From Christensenellaceae bacterium (GTDB lineage: Bacteria > Bacillota > Clostridia > Christensenellales > CAG-138), in the NCBI GenBank assembly GCA_022510765.1, contig JAFLSU010000001.1:134551-193842 (forward strand): a stretch of 59,292 nucleotides of DNA, given 5' to 3'. This document shows positions 34,459 to 42,820 of this stretch, piece by piece. The first letter of the stretch is position 1. Each line of letters starts with the position of its first letter. A program made the position numbers and the translations under genes. The notes beneath the pieces are model-generated. The model saw only the letters and a list, made by a program, of their open reading frames with translations, was not told where the DNA came from and ran no database searches.

Positions 34459-35355
34459 ATGAAACTGTTTTTCAGTAAGATTCTTGCAGGCTTCGTTATC
34501 GGGGCAGGCGCGATCATTCCCGGACTCAGCGGCGGCATCCTCGCCGTATCCATGGGCATCTATCAGAGTACGATAGAGGCCATAACGGGTTTTTTCAAGG
34601 CTCCAAAAAAGAATTTTCGATTTCTGCTCCCGCTCGGAATCGGCGGCGTCATAGGCCTGGTCATATTCATGTTCCTCATCGACAGCCTGTTTGCGAATTA
34701 TCAGACCGAGGTTGTATGTTTGTTCATGGGACTTGTCATTGGAAGCATTCCTTCATTTATCAATGAAGCGAACGACGGCGAATCCTTCCGAAAGAGCAAC
34801 TGGATCTATATCGCAACTGGCTTTGCGTTTGCGTTTACGCTCGTTTTGCTCGGTTTCTTTACGGGCAATTCTCAGGTAGGCGCGAGCCGCGAGCTTACTC
34901 CCCTGCTCTCCGCTTTGTGCGGCGGCATAGTCATGCTCGGCATAGTCATGCCCGGAGTCAGCACCTCGTTCATACTCATCAACATGAACGTATATAAGAG
35001 CTTCATGGAGGTATTCACGAATTTCTTCAGCGATCCCGGCAAAAACATCGTGCTTGCGCTCTTTGCGCTGCTCGGTATCCTTTTCGTTTCGATCCCAATG
35101 CTGATGCTTGTACGCAAGGTGCTTCAAAAGTTCCACAGGCAGTCCTTCTATGTGCTGTTCGGCATCCTGCTTGCGACGCTTGCGGGCTGCGTACTCCAGG
35201 AGGGTGCTGCAAACGCATCGGGTGTTTCATTCCTTGAATTTGTCATCTTCATCGTACTGTTTGCGTGCGGCATAGCGGCATCGTACTTTATGGATAAAGC
35301 GATGAAGAATCTTGAACTTAAAGAGCAGGATGGCTCCGAACCCGCCGTCAGCTGA
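34459..35355 (+). CDS. DUF368 membrane protein (PopT-type undecaprenyl-phosphate translocase family)
   Basis: A 298-residue polytopic membrane protein matching DUF368. It starts MKLFFSKILAGFVIGAGAII, with PGLSGGILAVSMGIYQSTIE near 23 and the paired repeat GIVMPGVSTSFILINMNVYK near 155. These two similar motifs reflect the inverted-repeat fold of the family. DUF368 proteins have been shown to support recycling of undecaprenyl phosphate across the membrane. The gene lies near a Wzx/Wzy locus that consumes that carrier, although it is not in its operon. AAGGAGGTG precedes the ATG by 6 nt. The C-terminus is charged. Confidence 0.88.
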   Translation: MKLFFSKILAGFVIGAGAIIPGLSGGILAVSMGIYQSTIEAITGFFKAPKKNFRFLLPLGIGGVIGLVIFMFLIDSLFANYQTEVVCLFMGLVIGSIPSFINEANDGESFRKSNWIYIATGFAFAFTLVLLGFFTGNSQVGASRELTPLLSALCGGIVMLGIVMPGVSTSFILINMNVYKSFMEVFTNFFSDPGKNIVLALFALLGILFVSIPMLMLVRKVLQKFHRQSFYVLFGILLATLAGCVLQEGAANASGVSFLEFVIFIVLFACGIAASYFMDKAMKNLELKEQDGSEPAVS

Positions 35356-35443
35356 ACGTGCGCCGCGACATGTGGACGAATAACGTATATGCGTCGGAGC
35401 GAAATAATTGCAAAAAATTTATTGATATAGTAGGGAGAATATT

Positions 35444-36307
35444 ATGAGCAAATCCAAGGTTTATTTCACAAGGGCTATAACGCCCGAAAACGTTGTCAGG
35501 ATGTACAATATGCTTGGCATCGAGCTTACCGGGCGTGTCGGAGTCAAGCTGCACTCAGGCGAAACCGGGAATCAGAACTTTTTGCGTCCCGAGTTTTTGA
35601 AGCCCGCGATTGAAAATGTCAACGGCATCGTGGTCGAATGCAACACCGCATACGACGGAACACGCAACACGACCAAGGCGCATTGGGATACGATGTCTGA
35701 ACATGGCTGGTCGAAATATTTCACCGTTGACATCATGGACGAGGACGGCGAAATCGCTCTTCCCATCGCTGGCGGAAAGCATCTCACCGAGAATTTTGTC
35801 GGTACGCACTATAATAACTATGATTCGTATCTTATCCTTTCGCACTTCAAGGGTCATCCCATGGGAGGCTTTGGCGGTGCCGTCAAAAATATCTCCATTG
35901 GCTTAGCGTCATCCCACGGCAAAGCACATATCCATGGTGTGGGCGAGCCCGAAAAGATTTGGACGGCGGATCATGATTCCTTCCTCGAATGCATGGCCGA
36001 AGCCGCAAAATCCATAATGGACGATAAGCAAGGCAAGATCGCGTTTGTGAATATCATGAATAATATGTCCGTTGACTGCGATTGCTGCGCGGTCGCGGAG
36101 GATCCTAAGATTGCGGACATCGGCATACTCGCTTCGCTCGACCCCGTTGCACTCGATAAGGCATGCGTAGACCTCGTGTATGCTTCCGAGGATCCGGGCA
36201 AGTCCCACCTGATCGAAAGAATGGAGTCGCGCAACGGCATACATACCCTTGAGGCCGCTGCACAGCTCGGTGTAGGCAGTTTGGAATATGAACTGATCGA
36301 GGTATAG
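35444..36307 (+). CDS. DUF362 domain protein
   Basis: A 287-residue protein matching DUF362. It begins MSKSKVYFTRAITPENVVRM and has GVKLHSGETGNQNFLRPEFL near 34. LSHFKGHPMGGFGGAVKNIS near 132 is followed by HGKAHIHGVG. A cysteine pair DCDCCAVAED near 211 and LDPVALDKACVDLVYAS near 230 are typical. Many relatives carry ferredoxin-like clusters after this domain; this short version has only the core and the cysteines above. Its role is unknown; some relatives act in redox or cofactor pathways. AGGGAGAATATT stands before the ATG. A perfect terminator follows. Confidence 0.85.
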   Translation: MSKSKVYFTRAITPENVVRMYNMLGIELTGRVGVKLHSGETGNQNFLRPEFLKPAIENVNGIVVECNTAYDGTRNTTKAHWDTMSEHGWSKYFTVDIMDEDGEIALPIAGGKHLTENFVGTHYNNYDSYLILSHFKGHPMGGFGGAVKNISIGLASSHGKAHIHGVGEPEKIWTADHDSFLECMAEAAKSIMDDKQGKIAFVNIMNNMSVDCDCCAVAEDPKIADIGILASLDPVALDKACVDLVYASEDPGKSHLIERMESRNGIHTLEAAAQLGVGSLEYELIEV

Positions 36308-36368
36308 TAACTCAGTTCCATTGCGTAATATGAAACAGACTGCGTAAAGCTCATTAAATAGAACATTT

Positions 36369-36397
36369 CGGCGGCAGGGTGCAATACCCTGCCGCCG
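36369..36397. terminator. Terminator between convergent DUF362 and desulfidase genes
   Basis: CGGCGGCAGGGT (36369-36380) and ACCCTGCCGCCG (36386-36397) form a perfect 12-bp stem with a 5-nt loop. A weak T-rich stretch (TTGTTATAACG) follows on the plus strand. It can serve both converging genes. Confidence 0.75.
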
Positions 36398-36448
36398 TTG
36401 TTATAACGTATTGTTTTGTATTCAAATAATCATTAACTACCCCTAAAA

Positions 36449-37726
36449 TCAGTCCTCAGTCATTATCCTAAGTATCTCCTTATCGGTTTCCCTCATGCCG
36501 TCTCTGCCTATCCTGCCGACATTTTCGATCGTCTTTTCAACGCACTGACAAACAAATCCGTCGCCCGCACTGAATTGGGAGCCGTTAAGACACATATTGT
36601 ATCCGAGAAGTCCCGCATTGACCGCAGCGGCTATCTTTCCCGCACACGATGCCTTAGCACCATCGCAGACGATTCCCGATGCAATCGCAAGCGCATTGAT
36701 GAGGGTATGGGAAATCGTATCGTAATCTCCGCCCATGAGATAAGCGATTCCTGCGGCCGCGCCGCAGCCCGCACTGACCGCACCGCAGAAGGCTGAAAGC
36801 CTGCCGATCCATGATTTTTGATGGATGGTGATAAGGTCGGAAACTATGACCGCACGGATAAGCTCCTCCTCGGTCTTGTTATGTTCCCTTGCGTACTCTA
36901 TAACCGGAAGTGAGGCGGTCATGCCCTGATTTCCGCTGCCCGAAACGATGATAACCGGCAGTTCGCAGCCGCTCATACGCGCATCGCTGCCGGCAGCGGG
37001 TGCCGCCATCGCACGGAATTTTACGTCATTCCCGTAGGCATTCAGGATTATCTTTCCGACATTCGCACCGTAACTGTTCGTTAAACCCTCCTTGGAGATC
37101 GCCGAATTGTACGCGATCTGCCTGCGGATGGTATCCCCTATATCATTTAGATCAACGGTGTTGGCAAAATCTATAATGTCGGTGATCGTCATTACGTCCT
37201 TATTTGTCACTACGCTTTCGGTTTTTTCAAAGGTGACATGCTCCGGCGCATAGATCACTTCGCCATTCTTTTCAATGAGAACTATGTTCGTGTGGTATTC
37301 CGAAATGCGAATACGCACGCTGTCATTGCCCGAAAACTCCGTAAGGTCGATATCGAATACGAGATCGCCATCGGAAGGACGAACGGTTATGGGGCATGTG
37401 TCGAGGAAATCCTTTATGCGCTGTCTGCCCGCATCATCGACGGAAGCGATGACCTCAAGTATTCTTTCTTCATCGCCCGCCGCAATGCCTGCCGCAGCCG
37501 CAGCCGCAATACCCCTCATGCCGCCGGTGTTCGGCACGATAACGGATTTAACGTTCTTGATTATGTTGCCGCTCACGACGATATGCACCCTGTCGGGAAG
37601 CTTACCCAATATGGAGCGCGCCTTCGCAGCGGCAAACGCGATAGCGATCGGCTCGGTGCAGCCCGATGCCGGCACAAGTTCGGATTTCAAAACATCAATA
37701 TATGATTGATACTGTTTATCTGGCAT
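36449..37726 (-). CDS. L-cysteine desulfidase family protein (UPF0597/YhaM-like)
   Basis: A 425-residue protein of the family that includes archaeal CdsA-type L-cysteine desulfidase and the YhaM/CyuA proteins. It degrades cysteine to pyruvate, ammonia and sulfide using an iron-sulfur cluster. VPASGCTEPIAIAFAAAKA near 17 contains the first conserved Cys. GSGNQGMTASLPVIEYARE near 262 and CDGAKASCAGKIAAAVNAGL near 350 contain the others. The start MPDKQYQSYIDVLKSE at 37726 has GGGGGTT upstream. Two upstream ATGs in frame give longer proteins without a better ribosome site. It is monocistronic and convergent with the DUF362 gene. Confidence 0.85.
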   Translation of the reverse strand: MPDKQYQSYIDVLKSELVPASGCTEPIAIAFAAAKARSILGKLPDRVHIVVSGNIIKNVKSVIVPNTGGMRGIAAAAAAGIAAGDEERILEVIASVDDAGRQRIKDFLDTCPITVRPSDGDLVFDIDLTEFSGNDSVRIRISEYHTNIVLIEKNGEVIYAPEHVTFEKTESVVTNKDVMTITDIIDFANTVDLNDIGDTIRRQIAYNSAISKEGLTNSYGANVGKIILNAYGNDVKFRAMAAPAAGSDARMSGCELPVIIVSGSGNQGMTASLPVIEYAREHNKTEEELIRAVIVSDLITIHQKSWIGRLSAFCGAVSAGCGAAAGIAYLMGGDYDTISHTLINALAIASGIVCDGAKASCAGKIAAAVNAGLLGYNMCLNGSQFSAGDGFVCQCVEKTIENVGRIGRDGMRETDKEILRIMTED

Positions 37727-37780
37727 AGTAACCCCCGCACAGAGTGTATTGCTGCTCATGCCTGCAAGTGCAGAACACAT

Positions 37781-38106
37781 ATAAGCTTTCTATATTATAA
37801 CAGACTGCGACAGCATTCGGCAATAGAAAAACGCATAAAAAACATTTTGGTTGTGTTAAAGCGGCAATGATTGGTAACACCAGGCCTGTACAGGAGAGCG
37901 TGTCCAGATAGCGGGATGGATATCCGCGTCCACAGCATTTTTGTGTGACTGGATTTGTTTTTACAGACGTAACATCTCTACTCAGTTTATTCTATCAGAC
38001 AACCCTGAAGCTGACCAAGAAATGGATTCTTCGTGTTAGAAGTTGAATGATAGGAGGAAGTTAATTCTATTTCAATAAGCATTAATTGATTGCTATATTA
38101 TTAAGC
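37781..38106. other. Intergenic region with no visible gene
   Basis: This stretch separates the desulfidase gene from the AT-rich DUF4062 gene. I see no ORF with protein-like character, no clear promoter and no terminator. Its composition shifts from mixed to AT-rich near 38030, the left edge of the AT-rich block that contains the DUF4062 gene. Confidence 0.5.
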
Positions 38107-39165
38107 TCATAAATTCACCTCAATATTATAATCTTCCTTTAAATAATCCTTTGCATACTTAATAATAGTAATATCCTTAACGCGAGTATTGCTTTTTAAT
38201 TTAATGTGATTGAAAAAAGCCTTATCACACTTAATCATTATTGTTCTATTTATTTTAGAAACTCCAGTTCCAGAATTTGTAACATCAATAAAATATCCTT
38301 CAGCAATTGTAAATTCATCCTGCTTCTTTCTAAGAAAACTAATTTTCCCAAAACCAGTAGTATTCTCTAGAAGAGTTGGATGTGAAATATAATAAAAAGC
38401 ATCACGCTGTTCAGCGGATTCTATAACAATATCTGATTCAAAATATACATCCTGTCCGCGATTTTTATAATGATAATTGTGACCCTGAAACTCAAATGAA
38501 TTATTGTCTTCATTGAAGGATAATTTGCAAATTCCTACTGGTCGCTCTGGAAAATCAAAAATTATCTGCAGCCATCGACCTTCATATTTTTTTAATTTGT
38601 TAGAAGCATTAGACGCTGAACCTTGCGAAGACTGACTTTCTGCAGTTCCGACTGTTATTGTGCCTATCTTCTTTATATTTGCCGGCATGTCGATATCTAG
38701 CCGCTTTAGAATGTCATCAAAGGATGCGACATCATGTGAGAAAACCATTGTCCTGATCTTCTCTTTGAACCTCTTCACGGCAACGAACTGTTCGGTTTCT
38801 TCAACACTAGCCTTGCTATCAATTTGATGCTTGAAAAAATATACTATAACTGGCATCTTTTTAGATAACGCAGTATAGAATTCTTCCTCTGTGCCAGAAG
38901 AAAAATCATTTGTTGGGCTGCCAAATCTTCCTTTAAACATCACAATAGCCATATCGCAACCAACTAAATAAGTATCAATGTATTTTTGAGGTTCCATTCC
39001 ATAAAGTGCTGTGGTAGGAATATCCTCCTCCCAAATCACAGATTCAAACCTAAACCCCTGAATCGATTTCAACTCATTTACTGCGCTTTTAAGCTTAATA
39101 CGCTCATCGCCTAAATCACCGGGTGAAGCAATAAATACTTTAACGATTTTTGCATCCGTTGGCAT
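38107..39165 (-). CDS. DUF4062 (TIR-like) protein with a C-terminal beta-rich domain
   Basis: A 352-residue protein. Residues 1-150 match DUF4062, a TIR-like fold. KVFIASPGDLGDERIKLKSA is at 9-28, VIWEEDIPTTALYGMEPQKY near 43, CDMAIVMFKGRFGSP near 70 and GTEEEFYTALSKKMPVIVYF near 90, with the conserved Glu. A glutamine/serine-rich linker (SQSSQGSASNAS) leads to about 150 residues of beta-strand-rich sequence starting YEGRWLQIIFDF. The whole gene is AT-rich against GC-richer neighbours and has its own strong promoter. DUF4062 proteins are often found in defence islands, where TIR-like domains cleave NAD. No partner gene is adjacent. A role in antiviral defence is inference. Confidence 0.7.
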   Translation of the reverse strand: MPTDAKIVKVFIASPGDLGDERIKLKSAVNELKSIQGFRFESVIWEEDIPTTALYGMEPQKYIDTYLVGCDMAIVMFKGRFGSPTNDFSSGTEEEFYTALSKKMPVIVYFFKHQIDSKASVEETEQFVAVKRFKEKIRTMVFSHDVASFDDILKRLDIDMPANIKKIGTITVGTAESQSSQGSASNASNKLKKYEGRWLQIIFDFPERPVGICKLSFNEDNNSFEFQGHNYHYKNRGQDVYFESDIVIESAEQRDAFYYISHPTLLENTTGFGKISFLRKKQDEFTIAEGYFIDVTNSGTGVSKINRTIMIKCDKAFFNHIKLKSNTRVKDITIIKYAKDYLKEDYNIEVNL

Positions 39166-39251
39166 AATTCCCTCCTGTTTAATAAATCTATTCTTCTGCG
39201 TTCATGCAGAAACACATAGGCAAAAGCAGATTCCTACCCTAACTCACTTTT

Positions 39252-39279
39252 ATTATATTAAAAAAATTGAATCTGTCAA
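39252..39279 (-). promoter_or_regulatory. Promoter of the DUF4062 gene
   Basis: On the minus strand TTGACA (39279-39274) and TATAAT (39257-39252) match consensus with a 16-nt spacer. Transcription would start about 80 nt before the ATG at 39165. Confidence 0.7.
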
Positions 39280-39407
39280 GGAAATTGTGGAATTTTATAT
39301 AAGAATTGGAAGAATTTTGGCATTAAATAATTGAAGCCTCTTGGCAAATTCTCAATACTTCCGCCATCCGATCCCTGCTCCCACGTATGGAATAACGAAC
39401 GAGACTG

Positions 39408-39416
39408 TGCTATAAT
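39408..39416 (+). promoter_or_regulatory. Extended -10 promoter of the SpoVB-like gene
   Basis: TGCTATAAT carries the extended -10 TG and a perfect -10 hexamer. No good -35 box is present at 17 nt. The transcript would start near 39423, giving a leader of about 100 nt. Confidence 0.5.
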
Positions 39417-39485
39417 ATTATTTGGGAAATGCTGCTGTATTTAAGCCGAATTCCCATGATTGCGTTCAATGGTATGACTATTATC

Positions 39486-39529
39486 GAAAGGGAGCCTTCG
39501 CCTGCGCGAAAGCCATGGTAGTAAATATG
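39486..39529 (+). promoter_or_regulatory. Initiation element: GAAAGG, hairpin, ATGGTA, ATG (copy 2)
   Basis: GAAAGG (39486-39491) is followed by an imperfect 8-bp hairpin GCCTTCGC-CTGC-GCGAAAGC (39494-39513, one C-A mismatch), then ATGGTAGTAAAT and ATG at 39527. The sequence closely matches the gerC copy. The two ATGs are in the same frame. Confidence 0.5.
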
Positions 39530-41179
39530 GATAAAACAAAAAAATCCTTTGTCGCGGGTGCAGCGATACTCGGTGTCGCGGGGCTGATTGTCAAAGTAAT
39601 CGGCGCAGTATACAGAATACCGCTTGCCAACATCGTGGGTGAATCGGGCATGGCATACTACGAGGTTGCCTACCCATATTACTCCTGGCTGCTCGTAATA
39701 TCGTCGGCAGGTCTGCCCACGGCGGTATCAAAACTCGTTTCCGAACGCATCGCACGCGGCGACGGCGTTGGAGCCAAGAATGTATTCAAGGCCGCCATGC
39801 AGCTTCTTGCCGCGATAGGCATTGTAACGACCATCGTGTTGTTCGCCGCGTCCTCGGGCATTGCGAGTCTCTCGGGAGCCGCACCCGCTAAGTTCTCGCT
39901 GATGGCGCTCTCCCCCGCGCTGCTGTTCGTCTCCATCATGTGCGCATACCGCGGCTACCTTCAGGGTATGCAGTGCATGACCGGCACCGCTATAAGCCAG
40001 GTCATAGAGCAGGTATTTAAGCTCATCGCCGGGTTCGGACTTGCTTTTTATTTCATAAAGACACAGCCCAATCGTCCTGAGCTTGCCGCGATGGGCGCGC
40101 TCATCGGCGTCAGCATCTCCGAACTTATCGCGCTCATAGTTATCAAATTTTATTATTCTATAAACTTGTGCAGGGGCAATCTTCCCATAACCACTTTAAG
40201 CAACAACCGTATGATGGGCAGGTCTATGGGCGGCAGGTCGATAATCAGGAATCTGCTCATTCTCGCCATCCCCATCACCATCGGCGCATCCATCATGCCG
40301 ATAACGGGCATTGCGGACTCCGTATTCATCATAAACATTCTTGAATCAAAAAATCTTGCAGTTTTAGGCAATATTGAGCTTGCGAACGAAGCGGCGAGAA
40401 CTGCCTATACCGTGCTTAGAAGCTACGTTACGCCCCTTATAAACATGCCGGCGGTACTGACGCTTTCGCTTTCCATGAGCCTTGTTCCCGCCATCTCTCA
40501 AGCCATCGCGAAGAAGGAGAAGCGTACCGTAAGGGCGGCAAGCGGCACGGGTATCAAGCTCGCCATGTTCATCGGTGCGCCGTGCACCGCGGGTCTGTTC
40601 GTGTTGGGCGGCCCGATCATGAGTATGCTCTATTCTGCTGTACGCAATAATTCCGAGCGCTTCATCCAGGCGCAGCAGGTCATGTATATAGCGGCGATCG
40701 GAGTGCTGTTCCTGTCGCTGGTTCAGACCCTGACGGGAATCATCCAGGGCATGGGTAAACCTCGCATTCCCGTATACTTTCTTACCATCGGCGGCGTTGT
40801 TAAGGTAGTAAGTATGCTGTTAATCATGAATTTTACGAACCTTGGCATCCTCGGCGCGGCGCTGTCCACCGTACTATGCTATGCCGTTGCAGGAATTGCG
40901 GATACCGTCTACGTCATCCGACAGACGCGCATGAGTATTAGCTTCCTCGATACGTTCATAAAGCCCATATTCTCGTCGCTGTTGATGGGGATAGTCGTCT
41001 GGCTCGTGTACGATCTGACGTCCGCAAGCGGCCATATGTCCATAGCGACCGTAATTTCGGTTGCTGCGGGTGTTATCACATATGTGCTGGCTATAGTCCT
41101 GCTTCGCCCGTTTACCGCAAGCGACATGGACTTCATCCCCAAGGGAGAAAAGCTCAAGCAGCTTTTCAATATCAGATAG
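39527..41179 (+). CDS. SpoVB-like polysaccharide/lipid II flippase of the MOP superfamily
   Basis: A 550-residue protein with about 14 membrane helices. It begins MDKTKKSFVAGAAILGVAGL, then VIGAVYRIPLANIVGESGMA, which is the signature of the SpoVB/YtgP/YkvU branch. SpoVB is required for spore cortex formation in Bacillus and is proposed to move peptidoglycan precursors. GTAISQVIEQVFKLIAGFGL near 190 and QTLTGIIQGMGKPRIPVYF near 400 are typical conserved regions. The start at 39527 is chosen by family N-termini. An in-frame ATG at 39515 adds four residues, and a frame opening at 39422 has no support. The dgt-like gene follows 72 nt downstream. Confidence 0.85.
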   Translation: MDKTKKSFVAGAAILGVAGLIVKVIGAVYRIPLANIVGESGMAYYEVAYPYYSWLLVISSAGLPTAVSKLVSERIARGDGVGAKNVFKAAMQLLAAIGIVTTIVLFAASSGIASLSGAAPAKFSLMALSPALLFVSIMCAYRGYLQGMQCMTGTAISQVIEQVFKLIAGFGLAFYFIKTQPNRPELAAMGALIGVSISELIALIVIKFYYSINLCRGNLPITTLSNNRMMGRSMGGRSIIRNLLILAIPITIGASIMPITGIADSVFIINILESKNLAVLGNIELANEAARTAYTVLRSYVTPLINMPAVLTLSLSMSLVPAISQAIAKKEKRTVRAASGTGIKLAMFIGAPCTAGLFVLGGPIMSMLYSAVRNNSERFIQAQQVMYIAAIGVLFLSLVQTLTGIIQGMGKPRIPVYFLTIGGVVKVVSMLLIMNFTNLGILGAALSTVLCYAVAGIADTVYVIRQTRMSISFLDTFIKPIFSSLLMGIVVWLVYDLTSASGHMSIATVISVAAGVITYVLAIVLLRPFTASDMDFIPKGEKLKQLFNIR

Positions 41180-41251
41180 TTATAAATTGGAACGGGCTTC
41201 TCAGCATCGTTCGCTGCGTCCAATACTTTCTATCGAAGGAATTGAGAAACT

Positions 41252-42250
41252 ATGGAAAACTACCGTCAAATTATTGAGCAGCGCGAAGCCGAAACGCTTT
41301 CTCCGTACGCGCAGCTCAGCAGCAATACCCGAGGCCGCGTTCGTCCCCTCGAGCCTTGCCCGGTGCGAACGGATTTCGTTCGTGACAGGGATAGGATAAT
41401 CCATTGCAAGAGTTTCCGCAGGCTCAAGCATAAAACGCAGGTTTTCCTCTCCCCCGTCGGAGATCATTATCGCACCCGCCTCACCCACACGCTTGAGGTC
41501 AGCCAGATCGCCCGCACGATCGCACGCGGGTTACTGCTCAACGAAGACTTGACCGAAGCGATCGCTATGGGACACGATCTTGGGCATACTCCGTTCGGAC
41601 ACTCGGGCGAAAATGTGCTGAACAGGCTCGTTCCTGGCGGTTTTGAACACAATGAGCAGAGTCTGCGCGTTGTTGAAAAATTGGAAAACGGCGTCGGCCT
41701 AAATCTCACATATGAGGTGCGCGACGGAATACTGAACCATAAAAAGAGCGGTCGCCCCTGCACGCTTGAGGGCGTAGTCGTCAGCCTTGCGGACAGAATA
41801 GCATACATAAATCATGACATTGATGATGCCATAAGGGCAAATCTTCTCAAGAATGACGAGCTGCCCGAAAGCTGCATCCGCGTAATAGGCGCGACCCATG
41901 GTGAGCGGATAAATACGCTTATTTGTGATGTGTTAAAAAACAGCTTTGGAAAAAACGAAGTGCGCATGAGCGATGAAGTTTATGCTGAATTTAACAAGCT
42001 ACGCACATTTCTGTTCGATAATCTTTACTATAATCCTATTGCAAAGGCCGAGGAAAGAAAGGCGGAGAGCGTTATCGAAAGCCTTTACCGTCATTACCTT
42101 GCGCATGTTGATGACCTTCCAGACGAGTTCACCAAGTATATCGATGAGGACGGTGCCGAACGCGTTGCAGCCGACTACATCGCCTGCATGACGGACAGGT
42201 ACGCCGTGCGGGATTATAAGAGGCTGTTCGTGCCGGAGGATTGGATCTGA
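41252..42250 (+). CDS. dgt: dGTP triphosphohydrolase-like HD protein
   Basis: A 332-residue enzyme that hydrolyses dGTP or other dNTPs to the nucleoside and triphosphate. The HD motif is complete: His in HYRTRLTHTLEVSQ near 71, HD in AMGHDLGHTPFGHSGENVLN near 108, and a final Asp in LADRIAYINHDIDDAIRANL near 190. The N-terminal RDRDRIIHCKSFRRLKHKTQ is the usual lead-in. The length matches the short Gram-positive Dgt proteins, which lack the tetramer insert of the E. coli enzyme. GGAATTGAGAA precedes the ATG. The neighbouring flippase gene may share its transcript. Confidence 0.9.
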   Translation: MENYRQIIEQREAETLSPYAQLSSNTRGRVRPLEPCPVRTDFVRDRDRIIHCKSFRRLKHKTQVFLSPVGDHYRTRLTHTLEVSQIARTIARGLLLNEDLTEAIAMGHDLGHTPFGHSGENVLNRLVPGGFEHNEQSLRVVEKLENGVGLNLTYEVRDGILNHKKSGRPCTLEGVVVSLADRIAYINHDIDDAIRANLLKNDELPESCIRVIGATHGERINTLICDVLKNSFGKNEVRMSDEVYAEFNKLRTFLFDNLYYNPIAKAEERKAESVIESLYRHYLAHVDDLPDEFTKYIDEDGAERVAADYIACMTDRYAVRDYKRLFVPEDWI

Positions 42251-42296
42251 GCATTTTTGAGGTAAAATAGTTTAAGACTGATTCGGTTGATATTAA

Positions 42297-42731
42297 TCAG
42301 TTCATCGACCTCGTTAATAGCAACTTCGCGGCTAAAGTATAGCCCTTCTTCCCCTGTCCGCTGATTTGCGCAATGCATACGGACTCGATCACGCTTAAGG
42401 CGCGAAACGGCTCCCTGTTATGTATGTCGCTCAAATGCACCTCAACCGTCGGAACGCCGCAGGCCTCTATAGCATCCCTTATCGCATATGAATAATGCGT
42501 ATATGCGCCTGCGTTAAGGATGACTCCGTCAAAGGAGTCCATTGCCGCGTGGAGCGCATCGATTATATCCCCCTCATGGTTGGTCTGAATCTCGAACATC
42601 TCCGATCCCATGCTTTCAACATAGTTATACAGCTCCCCCATGATGGTTTCGAGCGTATCCTCGCCATAGACCTCGGGACTGCGCCGCCCCGTAAGGTTCA
42701 AATTCGGCCCGTTAATTACGAGAAGCTTCAT
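42297..42731 (-). CDS. aroQ: Type II 3-dehydroquinate dehydratase
   Basis: A 144-residue enzyme of the shikimate pathway. It begins MKLLVINGPNLNLTGRRSPE, where PNLN and the tyrosine in VYGEDTL form the active-site lid. FEIQTNHEGDIIDALHAAMD near 50, ILNAGAYTHYSYAIRDAIE near 75 and VEVHLSDIHNREPFR near 100 complete the type II pattern, including the catalytic His. The size is that of the usual dodecameric enzymes. The start at 42731 has GGAGAG upstream; the frame extends 4 codons further. It is encoded opposite aroE, the next enzyme but one in the pathway. Confidence 0.93.
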   Translation of the reverse strand: MKLLVINGPNLNLTGRRSPEVYGEDTLETIMGELYNYVESMGSEMFEIQTNHEGDIIDALHAAMDSFDGVILNAGAYTHYSYAIRDAIEACGVPTVEVHLSDIHNREPFRALSVIESVCIAQISGQGKKGYTLAAKLLLTRSMN

Positions 42732-42805
42732 CTTGCTCTCCAAACTCGATCATTTTCTTATGTTTTCACATGTATAAGCGTATTATAGCATAAAAACCCG
42801 CCTCA

Positions 42806-42814
42806 TGGTATAAT
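42806..42814 (+). promoter_or_regulatory. Extended -10 promoter immediately before aroE
   Basis: TGGTATAAT (42806-42814) carries a TG extension and a perfect -10 hexamer. It ends only 6 nt before the aroE ATG. Transcription should therefore start at or next to the A of the ATG, giving a leaderless mRNA. There is no Shine-Dalgarno sequence. Confidence 0.55.
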
Positions 42815-42820
42815 GAGTTT

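Noticed and set aside
38107-39165. A Thoeris or CBASS system
   Set aside because: No ThsB, ThsA, nucleotidyltransferase or other partner gene is adjacent, so only a stand-alone TIR-like effector can be proposed.
39422-39526. Extension of the SpoVB-like protein to an upstream TTG
   Set aside because: It lies directly at the predicted transcript start, has no ribosome site, and the extra residues are not part of the family.
39486-39529. Resemblance to a c-di-GMP-I riboswitch (CGCGAAAGCCATGG compared with GACGCAAAGCC)
   Set aside because: The core GGGCAAACC half and the tetraloop-receptor part are missing, and the element is too short. The similarity is probably accidental.
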